From positions 124,001-188,000 of the forward strand of contig NZ_JBDZDN010000003.1 of assembly GCF_040049215.1 (NCBI RefSeq): 64,000 bases of DNA. Direction: 5' to 3'. Shown one piece after another: positions 18,245 through 28,383 of the stretch. Both the position numbers and the translations under genes were made by a program. Each line of letters opens with the position of its first letter. Within the stretch, counting starts at the first letter, position 1. The stretch is from Mesorhizobium_K sp040049215 (GTDB lineage: Bacteria > Pseudomonadota > Alphaproteobacteria > Rhizobiales > Rhizobiaceae). The notes beneath the pieces were generated by a model that saw nothing but the letters and a program-made list of their open reading frames with translations, was not told where the DNA came from and did no database searches.

Positions 18245-18622
18245 TTAATTTCCGTAGCGGGCGGCGAGGTCGCGGGCAAGGTTCTCGCCCTCGATCGTGT
18301 ATCGGCTTATCGCTTCCGTCGCCGAGGCGGTGCACTTGGTGTAGGTGCTCTCGAAGGAACGGTAGCCGCGATTGAAGCTCGCGATGAAGCGTGCGCGCCG
18401 CTCCGGCACCGGATTTTCGGCGGCGAGCAGCCGCTCCATCGTGCTGCGCCACTGGTTGCCCTTGTCGCCGCAGAGATTGCGCAGGAAATGCAGCGAGCCC
18501 ATCACCTCGGCGATGCGCAGGAGACCGGCCTCGTAGGGCGCGTCGAGCGCCGCCGCCGGACGCGACAGCGCCAGGGGGGCGATCAGAACCAGAGCCGCCA
18601 TGATTGTGGTAAGCCGCCGCAT
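18245..18622 (-). CDS. TIGR02301-family secreted protein
   Basis: A 125-residue alphaproteobacterial protein with a signal peptide (MRRLTTIMAALVLIAPLAL, cleavage near AAA-LDAPYE). The mature part is helical and carries the family-like run LRIAEVMGSLHFLRNLCG, then NRGYRSFESTYTKCTASAT, with two cysteines (in RNLCG and YTKCT) placed to form a disulfide. TIGR02301 proteins have no known function. AAGGGCGG upstream of 18622 supports this start. Confidence 0.8.
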   Translation of the reverse strand: MRRLTTIMAALVLIAPLALSRPAAALDAPYEAGLLRIAEVMGSLHFLRNLCGDKGNQWRSTMERLLAAENPVPERRARFIASFNRGYRSFESTYTKCTASATEAISRYTIEGENLARDLAARYGN

Positions 18623-18709
18623 GCCGCCCTTGTGGCGAAACAATTTGGCCGCCGCAAGGCGGATTCTGCTCCGATGCGCTACCTCCCTCGGGGGAGGAGG
18701 GAAAGGCAA

Positions 18710-19094
18710 GCTTCACCGTTGCCACGCCCGCCGAAGCGTCTGGCCTCTTCAAAGAACGCTCCTCGCCGTCGGGAGGAGAAGTCGGGAAGCGGGGCACGGG
18801 GCCGAGCCTCTCAATTTGTTAGTACGTGGCACGGTCTCCCGCGCCCCGCCGGCGTTCTTGCCCCGGCGGAGGACACGGCCGTTGCCGCTGGTCTCCGTCG
18901 GGGCCCGGACCTGGGGGTTCATCACCCAGCCGCGCCACCGTTAGCGCGACCGATCCGGCGCCGCCGCCCTCCCTGATACCCGGTGCGCACCAGGTTCCCG
19001 CGAGGGCGATGGCCAAAGTATGCGGGAGGTTCGATCGGTGTGAATGAACAGGCCCGATTATTTTTCGGGATCGAGCGAAATCAACGGGTTGGCG
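18710..19094 (-). repeat. Dispersed intergenic repeat, copy B (inverted relative to copy A)
   Basis: Reverse-complement homologue of 2750-3146. The core 18919-18971 is identical over 53 bp to 2875-2927; the ends match at GCTTCACCGTTGCCAC and AAATCAACGGGTTGG. The copy fills most of the gap between the TIGR02301 gene and the Nudix gene (18623-19146), where I see no credible coding region. Confidence 0.8.
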
Positions 19095-19146
19095 AATATG
19101 TCTATCCGCGTCGATCTTCTCCGAGATCCGCAGACACACCTATCGC

Positions 19147-19542
19147 CTACTTCCCCAGCAGCCCGCGTCCCACCTCCAGCACGGAGTCCAGCACCGGCAG
19201 CGCCTCCATCTCCACCAGCGTGAAGAAGGTCGCCTCGGCGGCGTCGTCGGCTGCCACGGGCTCGCCGCCGGCATAGCGGCCGAAGAAGACCTGGAGGTCG
19301 TAGTCGACCTCGTCGCCCCCGACGGCAACGCGCACCAGCGGGGAGAGCGGGCCGGCCGAGAGCCCGGTTTCCTCGGCGAGCTCGCGCCGCGCGGCTTCCT
19401 CAAGCGTCTCGCCGGGTTCGACGCGTCCGCCAGGAAAGGCGTAGTAGCCGAGCGAGGGCGCACGTCCGCGCAGCACCAGCAACAGACGGTTGTCGTGCTG
19501 CAGGGCAACGGAGACTGCGGCGAGGATCTGTCTTCCAGTCAT
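19147..19542 (-). CDS. Nudix hydrolase
   Basis: A 131-residue Nudix protein with a complete box: GGRVEPGETLEEAARRELAE followed by ETGL, matching Gx5Ex7REUxEExGU. The catalytic glutamates are intact. The protein is a minimal single-domain Nudix, of a type that cleaves nucleoside diphosphate derivatives (for example ADP-ribose or oxidised nucleotides); the substrate is not decided by sequence. The ATG at 19542 begins directly before the first strand; an in-frame ATG at 19656 would add 38 residues overlapping the divergent SRAP gene. Confidence 0.87.
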   Translation of the reverse strand: MTGRQILAAVSVALQHDNRLLLVLRGRAPSLGYYAFPGGRVEPGETLEEAARRELAEETGLSAGPLSPLVRVAVGGDEVDYDLQVFFGRYAGGEPVAADDAAEATFFTLVEMEALPVLDSVLEVGRGLLGK

Positions 19543-19633
19543 GTCCGTGCCGGCCGGTTTTCCACCGGCATCCTTGCCGGCGCGGGTTCGAGGCCCCACC
19601 TTGTGCCTGACGATTCGAAAGGCATCAAAGCAA

Positions 19634-20392
19634 ATGTGCGGACGCTTCGCCTTCACGGCCAGCCTGGAGGAATTGCTGGCGGTGCTCGGGCTGATCGATG
19701 TCGAGGATTTTCCGCCGCGCTACAACATCGCGCCGACGCAGCCTATCCTGCTGGTCATCGCCGGCAACCGGCGCGAGCCGGGCTCCAACCTTCCCGACCG
19801 GCGCGCCATGCTGGCGCGCTGGGGGCTGATCCCGGCCTGGGCCAAAAACCCGGCCGACATGCCGCTGAACATAAATGCGCGCTCGGAGACGGCGGCCGAA
19901 AAGGCGTCGTTCAAGGCCGCCATGCGCCACCGCCGCGTGCTGATCCCGGCCTCCGGCTTCTACGAATGGCGGCGCGTCGGCCGGCGCCCGCAGGCCTATT
20001 GGGTGCGGCCGAGGAGCGGCGGCATCGTCGCCTTCGGCGGGCTGATGGAGACCTATGCCGAGCCGGGCGGATCGGAGATCGATACCGCCGCGATCCTGAC
20101 CACGGGCGCGAGCCCCGACATCGCCCATATCCATGACCGCATGCCGGTGGTGATCAAGCCCGAGCATTTCTCGCGCTGGCTCGATTGCCGGACTCAGGAG
20201 CCACGCGACGTGGCCGACTTGATGCGCCCGCCGGAAGAGGGGCTTTTCGAGGCGATCCCCGTATCCGATAAGGTCAACAAGGTCGCGAACACCGGTCCGG
20301 ATCTGCAGGAGCGCGTCGAACCCGCGCCGGAACTTACGGCCGCGCCTGAAAGGCAAATGCCCGGCGATGCCGGGCAACTGACGCTATTCTAG
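19634..20392 (+). CDS. SRAP-family protein (YedK/HMCES-like abasic-site shield)
   Basis: A 252-residue SOS-response-associated peptidase. The start MCGRF puts the essential cysteine at position 2 after Met removal, where it forms the thiazolidine cross-link with an abasic site in single-stranded DNA. Other family motifs are present: RYNIAPTQP, NINARSETAAEKASF, PASGFYEWRR (catalytic Glu), and HDRMPVVIKPE (catalytic His). The ~30 C-terminal residues ending QLTLF extend beyond the core. The role is protecting abasic sites during replication. It is divergent from the Nudix gene, 91 bp apart. Confidence 0.92.
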   Translation: MCGRFAFTASLEELLAVLGLIDVEDFPPRYNIAPTQPILLVIAGNRREPGSNLPDRRAMLARWGLIPAWAKNPADMPLNINARSETAAEKASFKAAMRHRRVLIPASGFYEWRRVGRRPQAYWVRPRSGGIVAFGGLMETYAEPGGSEIDTAAILTTGASPDIAHIHDRMPVVIKPEHFSRWLDCRTQEPRDVADLMRPPEEGLFEAIPVSDKVNKVANTGPDLQERVEPAPELTAAPERQMPGDAGQLTLF

Positions 20393-20455
20393 GATTCCAG
20401 CCGATCGGTCTTCAGGCGCGTCGCGGCTGTCTTCCGCGGTCTCGCGCCGGGACTT

Positions 20456-20611
20456 TCAGGCAGCCTTGTTGGCCACTGTCGCCTGCTTCTTCTTCGGCGC
20501 GCAGATCAGCGCCGCGACGATGGCCGCCGGGCCGATGGCGCGGTAGTGCTTGGCGAGAGCCGGGGCCGCCTTGGCGGTCGTGCGTTCGGCTTCGCTCTTC
20601 TTCGGTGACAT
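20456..20611 (-). CDS. Short basic protein, unknown function
   Basis: A 51-residue Lys/Ala-rich peptide. A central hydrophobic run (YRAIGPAAIVAALICAP) is flanked by basic residues (MSPKKSEAERTTAK and KKKQATVANK), so it may be a single-pass membrane peptide or a small helical protein. GGGAAG eight bases before the ATG at 20611 decides this start; another ATG lies at 20632. I recall similar short proteins in Rhizobiales but no function. Confidence 0.55.
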   Translation of the reverse strand: MSPKKSEAERTTAKAAPALAKHYRAIGPAAIVAALICAPKKKQATVANKAA

Positions 20612-20920
20612 TTCTTTCTTCCCTTTGGTCATGGTCGTCTGTGGCGAGGTCCGGACATGGTCATCCAATGGGACCAAATCGTGACGCGTACCGGATTTCC
20701 CGCCTTCTCCCCCCAGTTGATGTCCCGACATGTTTAATAGAATCTTACGATTCCAACGCCCTAGCGGTTTCGGTCATAAACTGAGTCCCGACTGCAACAA
20801 TCCGTAAGAGCGGCATGTATCCGTGATTTGCCGCCGGTGTTGCCTTGCGGTTACAATTTGGAAGGCTTGCCGGGAGGCCGGACTTGACGTCGGCGGCAGG
20901 GGAAGGCCATAAAGCCGCCC

Positions 20921-20965
20921 ATGAAAACGTCTTTTGCCATTTGCGGCATTTGCATTATTGGCTAG
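20921..20965 (+). promoter_or_regulatory. Possible leader peptide MKTSFAICGICIIG upstream of cysS
   Basis: A 14-codon open frame with two Cys and four Ile codons ends 78 bp before cysS. GAAAACGTC at its start (20923-20931) can pair with GACGTTTTC (20982-20990), and the latter could instead pair imperfectly with GAAAAAACG at 21009-21017, giving two mutually exclusive folds. This resembles attenuation, but the ribosome-binding site is weak and there is no clear terminator. The rest of 20612-21043 holds no gene I can support. Confidence 0.3.
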
Positions 20966-21043
20966 CGCACGCGCTGGTCCGGACGTTTTCGCCTTCTTCA
21001 TGAGAGATGAAAAAACGCCCAGGCCGGCAGGCAGGGGTTACAT

Positions 21044-22722
<1,679 letters not shown>

Positions 22723-22726
<4 letters not shown>

Positions 22727-23118
22727 TCGACCACACGGGCTGCGTTGTCTCCAACTGGGCAAAGTCGAAGGCGTTTTATGACGCAGCACTCGGCGCGCTG
22801 GGCGCAAGGCTGATCATGACGGTGCCCAAGGAATTCACCGGCGGCATGAACGTCGGCGGATACGGCCGCGAGAAACCTGATTGGTGGCTGCGCGAAGGCG
22901 GGGAGCCCGGCCCCGGCAGGCATGTGGCCTTCACAGCGCGCAACCGCGCCGAAGTGGACGCCTTCTACAAGGCCGCGATGGCTGCCGGCGGCAGGGACAA
23001 TGGCGCGCCCGGCATCAGGGCGCACTACCACCCCGACTATTACGGCGCCTTCGTGCTCGATCCCGACGGCAACAACATCGAAGCCGTCTGCCACAAACCT
23101 GCCCATGGGCCGGAGTGA
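22723..23118 (+). CDS. VOC/glyoxalase-family protein
   Basis: A 131-residue protein of the vicinal-oxygen-chelate fold, made of two beta-alpha-beta-beta-beta repeats. HTGCVVSNWAKSKAFYDAAL is the first repeat and ends the family way with AFVLDPDGNNIEAVCHKP. Candidate metal ligands are the His near the start, the His in GRHVAF, and the Glu in NNIEAV. Such proteins include glyoxalases, dioxygenases and antibiotic-resistance proteins; the substrate is unknown. A textbook GGAGGTGAAGCG precedes the ATG, which lies within the cysS stop. Confidence 0.88.
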
Positions 23119-23171
23119 ACGAATCCAATGGCTTGCGCACGCAACATGAATCAGCGCGGTAAGAGGATGCG

Positions 23172-23693
23172 ATGATGAGCCTCGACAACAGGCCTCAATA
23201 TTCGGGCGGATGCCAGTGCGGCGCGGTGCGTTTCCATGTCGAGGGGCCGCTCGGCGACGCCTCGGTCTGCCATTGCCGCATGTGCCAGAAGGCGTCCGGC
23301 AATTTTTACATGCCGCTGGTTTCGGTGCGGCAGGCGAAGCTGACCTGGACGCGCGGCGAGCCCAGCTATTTCCGCTCCTCCAACCATGTGCAGCGCGGCT
23401 TCTGCGACAAATGCGGGACGCCGCTGACCTTCACCGCGCCCGACGGCGTGGGCCTGGCGATCGGCGCGTTCGATGAACCCGCCGAGATCGCGCCGACCAT
23501 CCAGTGGGGCGTCGAGGCGAAGCTGCCCTACGTCGACGAAATCCCTGGCTTGCCGCAGGAGGACACGATGGCCGACATCGGCTCGGCGAGCTATCTCGCC
23601 GACCTCGTCTCCTACCAGCATCCCGACCACGACACCGAGGAATGGCCGCCGGCAGGGAGCGGGCCAGACAGCAAATCCGAAAGACAATCATGA
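23172..23693 (+). CDS. GFA-family (glutathione-dependent formaldehyde-activating-like) zinc protein
   Basis: A 173-residue protein with the Mss4-like fold of the GFA family. The zinc-binding cysteines are visible as CQCGAVRF, CHCRMCQ and CDKCGTPL. The canonical member binds the formaldehyde-glutathione adduct, but most family members have unknown substrates. The C-terminal 40 residues are acidic and family-variable. Two adjacent ATG codons (23172, 23175) are possible starts after AAGAGG. The stop overlaps the pip start (ATGA), which puts it in the pip-cimA operon. Confidence 0.87.
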   Translation: MMSLDNRPQYSGGCQCGAVRFHVEGPLGDASVCHCRMCQKASGNFYMPLVSVRQAKLTWTRGEPSYFRSSNHVQRGFCDKCGTPLTFTAPDGVGLAIGAFDEPAEIAPTIQWGVEAKLPYVDEIPGLPQEDTMADIGSASYLADLVSYQHPDHDTEEWPPAGSGPDSKSERQS

Positions 23694-24646
23694 GCCAATT
23701 GAGAAGCTGGTATCCCGAGATCGAGCCGTTCGAAACAGGCATGCTGGATGTCGGCGACGGCCACACGATCTATTGGGAGCGCGTGGGCACGAGGGGCGCC
23801 AAGCCCGCGGTGTTCCTGCATGGCGGGCCAGGCGGCGCCACGTCGCCGAAGCAGCGCCGCGTCTTCGATCCCAAGCTTTACGACGTGATCCTGTTCGACC
23901 AGCGCGGCTGCGGAAAATCGACGCCCAACGCCAGCCTGGAGGCGAACACCACCTGGCATCTGGTGGCCGACATCGAGCGGCTGCGCGTGATGTGCGGCTT
24001 CGACAAATGGCAGGTGTTCGGCGGCTCCTGGGGCTCGACGCTGGCGCTGGCCTATGCGGAAACGCATCCGGAGCGCGTCAGCGAACTGATCGTGCGCGGC
24101 ATCTACACGCTGACCAAAGGCGAACTCGACTGGTACTATCAGGCCGGCGTGTCGGAGATGTTCCCCGACAAATGGGAGCGGTTTGTTGCGCCGATTCCTG
24201 AAGCCGAGCGCGGCGACATGATGGCCGCCTATCGCAAGCGGCTCACCGGTACCGACCGCAAGGCGCAGATCGAGGCCGCCCGCGCGTGGAGCATCTGGGA
24301 AGGCGAGACGATCACGCTGCTGCCCGACCCCGAGACCTCAGGCAAGTTCGGCGAGGACGAGTTCGCGCTCGCCTTCGCGCGTATCGAGAACCACTATTTC
24401 GTCCATGCCGGCTGGCTGGAGGAGGGGCAGCTCATCCGCGACGCGCACAAGCTTCACGGTATTCCTGGAGTCATCGTGCACGGCCGCTACGACATGCCGT
24501 GCCCGGCCAAATACGCCTGGGCGCTGCACAAGGCCTGGCCGGAGGCGGAGTTCCACCTGATCGAAGGGGCAGGGCACGCCTTCTCGGAACCCGGCATCCT
24601 CGACCAGCTCATCCGGGCGACCGACAGGTTCGCGGGGAAGAAATGA
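23690..24646 (+). CDS. pip: Proline iminopeptidase
   Basis: A 318-residue cytoplasmic alpha/beta hydrolase of the S33 family that removes N-terminal proline. Motifs: oxyanion loop HGGPGG, then DQRGCGKSTP, nucleophile elbow GGSWGS (catalytic Ser), the Asp in HGRYDMPCP and the His in GAGHAFSEP. Length matches the family. It overlaps GFA upstream and cimA downstream by 4 bp each, so all three are translated from one message. Confidence 0.92.
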   Translation: MSQLRSWYPEIEPFETGMLDVGDGHTIYWERVGTRGAKPAVFLHGGPGGATSPKQRRVFDPKLYDVILFDQRGCGKSTPNASLEANTTWHLVADIERLRVMCGFDKWQVFGGSWGSTLALAYAETHPERVSELIVRGIYTLTKGELDWYYQAGVSEMFPDKWERFVAPIPEAERGDMMAAYRKRLTGTDRKAQIEAARAWSIWEGETITLLPDPETSGKFGEDEFALAFARIENHYFVHAGWLEEGQLIRDAHKLHGIPGVIVHGRYDMPCPAKYAWALHKAWPEAEFHLIEGAGHAFSEPGILDQLIRATDRFAGKK

Positions 24647-26259
24647 AACGCGAGCGCCTCTACCTCTTCGACACGACGTTGCGCGACGGTCAGCAGACGC
24701 CGGGCATCGACTTTTCGGTCGAGGACAAGATCGCGATCGCGCGCATGCTCGATGAGTTCGGGCTGGACTATGTCGAGGGCGGCTATCCCGGCGCCAACCC
24801 GACCGACACGGCGTTCTTCGCCGAGAAGCGCACGTCCCGCGCGAAATTCGTCGCCTTCGGCATGACCAAGCGCGCCGGCGTGTCGGCCTCCAACGATCCG
24901 GGGCTGGCCGCGCTCGTGCAGGCGAAGTCGGACGCGATCTGCTTCGTGGCGAAGAGCTGGGATTATCACGTGCGCGTCGCGCTCGGCTGCACCAACGAGG
25001 AGAACCTCGACGCCATCCGCGCCTCGGTGGAGGCCGCGCGCGCTTCGGCCAAGGAGGCGATGGTCGACTGCGAGCACTTCTTCGACGGCTACAAGGCCAA
25101 CCCCGACTACGCGCTGGCCTGCGCCAATGCCGCCCATGACGCCGGCGCGCGCTGGGTGGTTCTGTGCGACACCAATGGCGGCACTCAGCCTTCGGAGGTG
25201 CGCGCCATCGTCGAGGCCGTCATCGCGTCGGGCGTTCCGGGCGATAGCCTCGGCATCCACGCGCATGACGACACCGGCCAGGCGGTCGCCAATTCGCTGG
25301 CGGCGGTCGAGGCCGGCGTGCGCCAGATCCAGGGCACGCTGAACGGCATAGGCGAGCGCTGCGGCAACGCCAATCTGATCTCGATCATCCCGACGCTGCT
25401 CCTGAAGCCGGCTTTCGCGGAAAAATTCGAGACCGGCATTACAGCCGAGTCGCTCTCGGGCATATCGCGGCTGTCGCGCAATTTCGACGAGCTCTTGAAC
25501 CGCGCACCGGAAGCGCAGGCGCCCTATGTGGGGCAGTCGGCCTTCGCCACCAAGGCCGGCATCCACGCTTCGGCGCTGGCCAAGGAGCCGGCGACCTACG
25601 AGCACGTGCCGCCGGAAACGGTCGGCAACCGCCGCCGGGTGATGGTGTCGGACCAGGGCGGCAGGGCGAACTTCATCTCCGAGCTGAAGCGGCGCGGCAT
25701 CGAGGTGCCGGCCGACGGCAGCCGGCTCGACACGCTGATCTCGATCGTCAAGGAGCACGAGGCCCAGGGCTATGCCTATGAAGGCGCCGACGCGAGCTTC
25801 GAACTGCTTGCGCGCCGGACCCTCCACGCCGTGCCCGAATTCTTCCGCGTCAATTCCTTCCGCTGCATGGTCGAGCGCCGCTTCGACGCGGTCGGCAATC
25901 TGAAGACGGTGTCGGAGGCGATCGTGAAGGTGGAGATCGACGGCGAGGAACGCATGTCGGTGGCCGAGGGCCACGGTCCGGTCAACGCGCTGGACATCGC
26001 GCTGCGCAAGGATCTCGGCAAATACCAGAACGAGATCGGCGACCTCGAACTGTCGGACTTCAAGGTGCGTATCCTCAACGGCGGCACCGAGGCCATCACC
26101 CGCGTCCTGATCGAGTCGCGCGATGCTTCCGGCGCGCGCTGGTGGACGGTCGGCGTGTCGGACAACATCATCGACGCCTCCTTCCAGGCGCTGATGGATT
26201 CCATCGTCTACAAGCTGATGAAAAACCGCGAGATGGCGGGGCTGGTCGCCGCCGAATAG
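24643..26259 (+). CDS. cimA: (R)-citramalate synthase
   Basis: A 538-residue enzyme that condenses pyruvate with acetyl-CoA to citramalate, the entry to threonine-independent isoleucine synthesis. The N-terminal TIM barrel has LFDTTLRDGQQTPG, the metal-binding GIHAHDDTGQAVANSL and TLNGIGERCGNANL. The C-terminal LeuA-dimer regulatory domain (about 390-538) contains VNSFRCMVERRFDAVG and ends in the allosteric region with GPVNALDIALRKDLG. Length and wording fit the CimA-type rather than isopropylmalate synthase. It starts inside the pip stop codon. Confidence 0.9.
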   Translation: MKRERLYLFDTTLRDGQQTPGIDFSVEDKIAIARMLDEFGLDYVEGGYPGANPTDTAFFAEKRTSRAKFVAFGMTKRAGVSASNDPGLAALVQAKSDAICFVAKSWDYHVRVALGCTNEENLDAIRASVEAARASAKEAMVDCEHFFDGYKANPDYALACANAAHDAGARWVVLCDTNGGTQPSEVRAIVEAVIASGVPGDSLGIHAHDDTGQAVANSLAAVEAGVRQIQGTLNGIGERCGNANLISIIPTLLLKPAFAEKFETGITAESLSGISRLSRNFDELLNRAPEAQAPYVGQSAFATKAGIHASALAKEPATYEHVPPETVGNRRRVMVSDQGGRANFISELKRRGIEVPADGSRLDTLISIVKEHEAQGYAYEGADASFELLARRTLHAVPEFFRVNSFRCMVERRFDAVGNLKTVSEAIVKVEIDGEERMSVAEGHGPVNALDIALRKDLGKYQNEIGDLELSDFKVRILNGGTEAITRVLIESRDASGARWWTVGVSDNIIDASFQALMDSIVYKLMKNREMAGLVAAE

Positions 26260-26373
26260 GCTCCGGTCCACCGTTCTTCAGGTTGAATCGCCGACTGATC
26301 CATCAGCCGGAAGTGTTTGATCCATCAGAATTTTGAGATGGTCATCGCGGCCGGCGGGCACCATATCGGCGCC

Positions 26374-27306
26374 ATGGCCGTAGAGTCCGAAACTGCATCC
26401 TCCGCCCGGGCCGACGCCGACAAGGCGGCGACGCGCGGTTTCCTGTTCGCCTTCTCGGCCTACACGCTGTGGGGCGTGCTGCCGCTTTTCCTGAAGTTGG
26501 TCGAGCATATTCCGACCGTCGAGGTGGTGGCGCACCGCATCATCTGGTCGGTGCCGATCGCCGGCCTCGTGCTCCTGGCGATGGGGCGCACCGCCGACAT
26601 CAAGGCGGCGCTCCGCTCGCCCCGCACGCTGGCGCTCGCCGCACTCACCGCTTCTCTGATCACGCTCAACTGGGGCATCTATGTGTGGGCGATCGCGGTA
26701 GACCGCACAGTCGAGACCGCGCTCGGCTACTACATCAACCCGCTGATGACTGTGGCGATGGGGGCAGTCTTCCTGGGTGAGAAGCTGACCCGCCTGCAGA
26801 TGGCGGCGGTCGCCCTCGCGGTGGTCGCGGTGGCTATCCTGACGTTCGAAGCCGGCGGCCTGCCGTGGATATCGCTGGCGCTGGCGACGTCCTTCGCCAT
26901 CTACGGCTATCTGCGCAAGACGCTGCCCATCGGTCCGAGCCAGGGCTTCTTCCTTGAAGTGATCATCCTTAGCGTGCCCTCGCTGGCCTATGTCGCCTGG
27001 CTCGCCGCGCGCGGGGAGGGGCACTTCGTCTTCTCGCAGCCGGAAAACATGCTGCTCCTCGTGCTCTGCGGACCGGCGACCGCCGTGCCGCTGATGCTCT
27101 ACGGCTTCGGCGCCAAGCTGCTGCGCTTCTCGACCATCGGCATCATGCAATACATGGCGCCGACCATGGTGTTCCTGATCGCCGTTTTCGTTTTCAGGGA
27201 ACCGTTCGGCGTCTGGAAAATGATTGCCTTCGCGCTGATCTGGACCGCTCTCGCGCTCTACACCTGGTCGATGTTTGCGGGCCGCCCGGCAAGGGCTGGA
27301 GGGTAG
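26374..27306 (+). CDS. rarD: RarD-type EamA permease
   Basis: A 310-residue inner-membrane protein with about ten helices in two EamA halves. The RarD-specific segments are present: FSAYTLWGVLPLFLKL, VAHRIIWSVP, and LNWGIYVWAIAVDRTVETAL followed by YYINPLMTVAMG. It belongs to the drug/metabolite transporter superfamily; the substrate is uncertain (RarD was linked to chloramphenicol sensitivity). The start at 26374 matches the family; an ATG at 26338 is possible. Two 11-bp direct repeats (TGATCCATCAG) lie just upstream at 26297 and 26320. Confidence 0.85.
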   Translation: MAVESETASSARADADKAATRGFLFAFSAYTLWGVLPLFLKLVEHIPTVEVVAHRIIWSVPIAGLVLLAMGRTADIKAALRSPRTLALAALTASLITLNWGIYVWAIAVDRTVETALGYYINPLMTVAMGAVFLGEKLTRLQMAAVALAVVAVAILTFEAGGLPWISLALATSFAIYGYLRKTLPIGPSQGFFLEVIILSVPSLAYVAWLAARGEGHFVFSQPENMLLLVLCGPATAVPLMLYGFGAKLLRFSTIGIMQYMAPTMVFLIAVFVFREPFGVWKMIAFALIWTALALYTWSMFAGRPARAGG

Positions 27307-27415
27307 TCGTTCGCGGTTACCCGCTCGTTGCACCAGATAGCCTCAGCGGCATGTGGATGAAATCGTCGCCTCGATACGTTAGTATCATGATAGGTGCATT
27401 TCAGGAGGTCATTCC

Positions 27416-27973
27416 ATGCAAATCCGTATGACGAAACTTGCCGCGGCAGCGTTTCTGGTTCTGCCGCTGCTGGCTGCCCCCGCATTGACGGCCGGCGGTG
27501 GCGGTGGAGATAGTGGGGGCAGTAGCGGCAGTGACGGCGGCCAGGACCAGTGCAAGAACGGCCAGGTTTGGGACAAGAAGACGAAGAAATGCGTCGATGC
27601 TCAGCGTGGCGCTGTCGACGATGACAGCTTGTACCTTGCTGGCCGCTATCTCGCCGAGCAGGGCCGCTACGGCGAGGCGATCACCATCCTCAGCCTCGCC
27701 GCCGATAAGACCGATCCGCGCATCCTCAACTATCTCGGCTATTCGCACCGCAAGGCGGGCCGCGTCACCGTCGGCCTCGGCTACTATCAGGAGGCGCTGC
27801 GACACAACCCCGACTACACGCTGGTGCGCGAATATATGGGCGAAGCCTACCTGCAGCAGGGCAATGTCGAGGCGGCGAAGGAACAGCTGACCGAGATCGA
27901 GAAGCGCTGCGGCAAGGGCTGTCAGGAATATGCGCTGCTCGCCCAGCAGATCGACGCCTACCTCAAGGGCTGA
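27416..27973 (+). CDS. Secreted TPR protein
   Basis: A 185-residue periplasmic protein. A signal peptide (MTKLAAAAFLVLPLLAAPAL) is followed by a Gly/Ser-rich stretch and a small Cys pair (DQCKNGQVWDKKTKKCVD), then tetratricopeptide repeats from about residue 70 to 150 (YLAGRYLAEQGRYGEAITIL; NYLGYSHRKAGRVTVGLGYY; REYMGEAYLQQGNVEAAKEQ). A second Cys pair lies in EKRCGKGCQE. TPR proteins are scaffolds; the partner is unknown. AGGAGG precedes the ATG at 27416. Confidence 0.85.
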   Translation: MQIRMTKLAAAAFLVLPLLAAPALTAGGGGGDSGGSSGSDGGQDQCKNGQVWDKKTKKCVDAQRGAVDDDSLYLAGRYLAEQGRYGEAITILSLAADKTDPRILNYLGYSHRKAGRVTVGLGYYQEALRHNPDYTLVREYMGEAYLQQGNVEAAKEQLTEIEKRCGKGCQEYALLAQQIDAYLKG

Positions 27974-27996
27974 GGCGTCCTCGGCTGCCAAGAAGT

Positions 27997-28021
27997 GGCG
28001 GGGCTGCTGAGCAGCCCCGCC
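27997..28021. terminator. Hairpin between convergent genes
   Basis: GGCGGGGCTGCT-GA-GCAGCCCCGCC forms a strong stem between the convergent TPR and CsbD genes. There is no T-run, so it may be a weak or Rho-assisted bidirectional terminator. Confidence 0.45.
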
Positions 28022-28028
28022 GGATCAA

Positions 28029-28232
28029 CTACCAGCTCTGCCGGCCGTACCAGTCGTCTACGTCGCGGCGAACGCGGTCCTTCGCGATCCCGTAGCGTTC
28101 CTGGATCTTGCCTTCGAGCTGGTCGCGCTTGCCGGCGATCCGGTCGAGGTCGTCATCCGTGAGCTTGCCCCACTGTTCCTTGACCTTGCCCTTGAACTGC
28201 TTCCAGTTTCCTTCGACGCGGTTCCAATCCAT
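28029..28232 (-). CDS. CsbD-like stress protein
   Basis: A 67-residue hydrophilic helical protein of the CsbD family (WNRVEGNWKQFKGKVKEQWG; KLTDDDLDRIAGKRDQLEGK). Family members are induced by general stress in many bacteria; their molecular role is unknown. AGGAG sits properly before the ATG at 28232. Confidence 0.92.
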   Translation of the reverse strand: MDWNRVEGNWKQFKGKVKEQWGKLTDDDLDRIAGKRDQLEGKIQERYGIAKDRVRRDVDDWYGRQSW

Positions 28233-28258
28233 TACTGTTCTCCTTTTCGATTGAAGCG

Positions 28259-28289
28259 AAAGCCCGCTGCTGACATCGCGGCGGGCTTT
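28259..28289 (-). terminator. Rho-independent-like terminator after the sugar dehydrogenase gene
   Basis: Read on the minus strand: AAAGCCCGCCGC, a 7-base loop, then GCAGCGGGCTTT. The stem lies 95 bp past the stop of the sugar dehydrogenase gene and upstream of csbD, so it should insulate the two. Confidence 0.55.
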
Positions 28290-28383
28290 GCGCGGGCCAG
28301 AGCCCGACATCACCTGAAAGGTGACTGGAGAAGGAATGCCTTTTCGCCGCAAAAGTTCCGACTTTGTAGGCGGACGCCCGCAA

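Noticed and set aside
18600..19276. Plus-strand open frames across repeat B
   Set aside because: They lie in the non-coding repeat, resemble only the frames of repeat A, and have no consistent ribosome-binding sites.
20774..21001. 75-codon minus-strand frame upstream of cysS
   Set aside because: Low-complexity start, no ribosome-binding site, and it is antisense to the possible leader. I see no reason to call it a gene.
20612..21043. T-box or other riboswitch before cysS
   Set aside because: No T-box sequence or specifier stem is visible, and T-boxes are not expected in alphaproteobacteria. Only the leader-peptide idea is kept, at low confidence.
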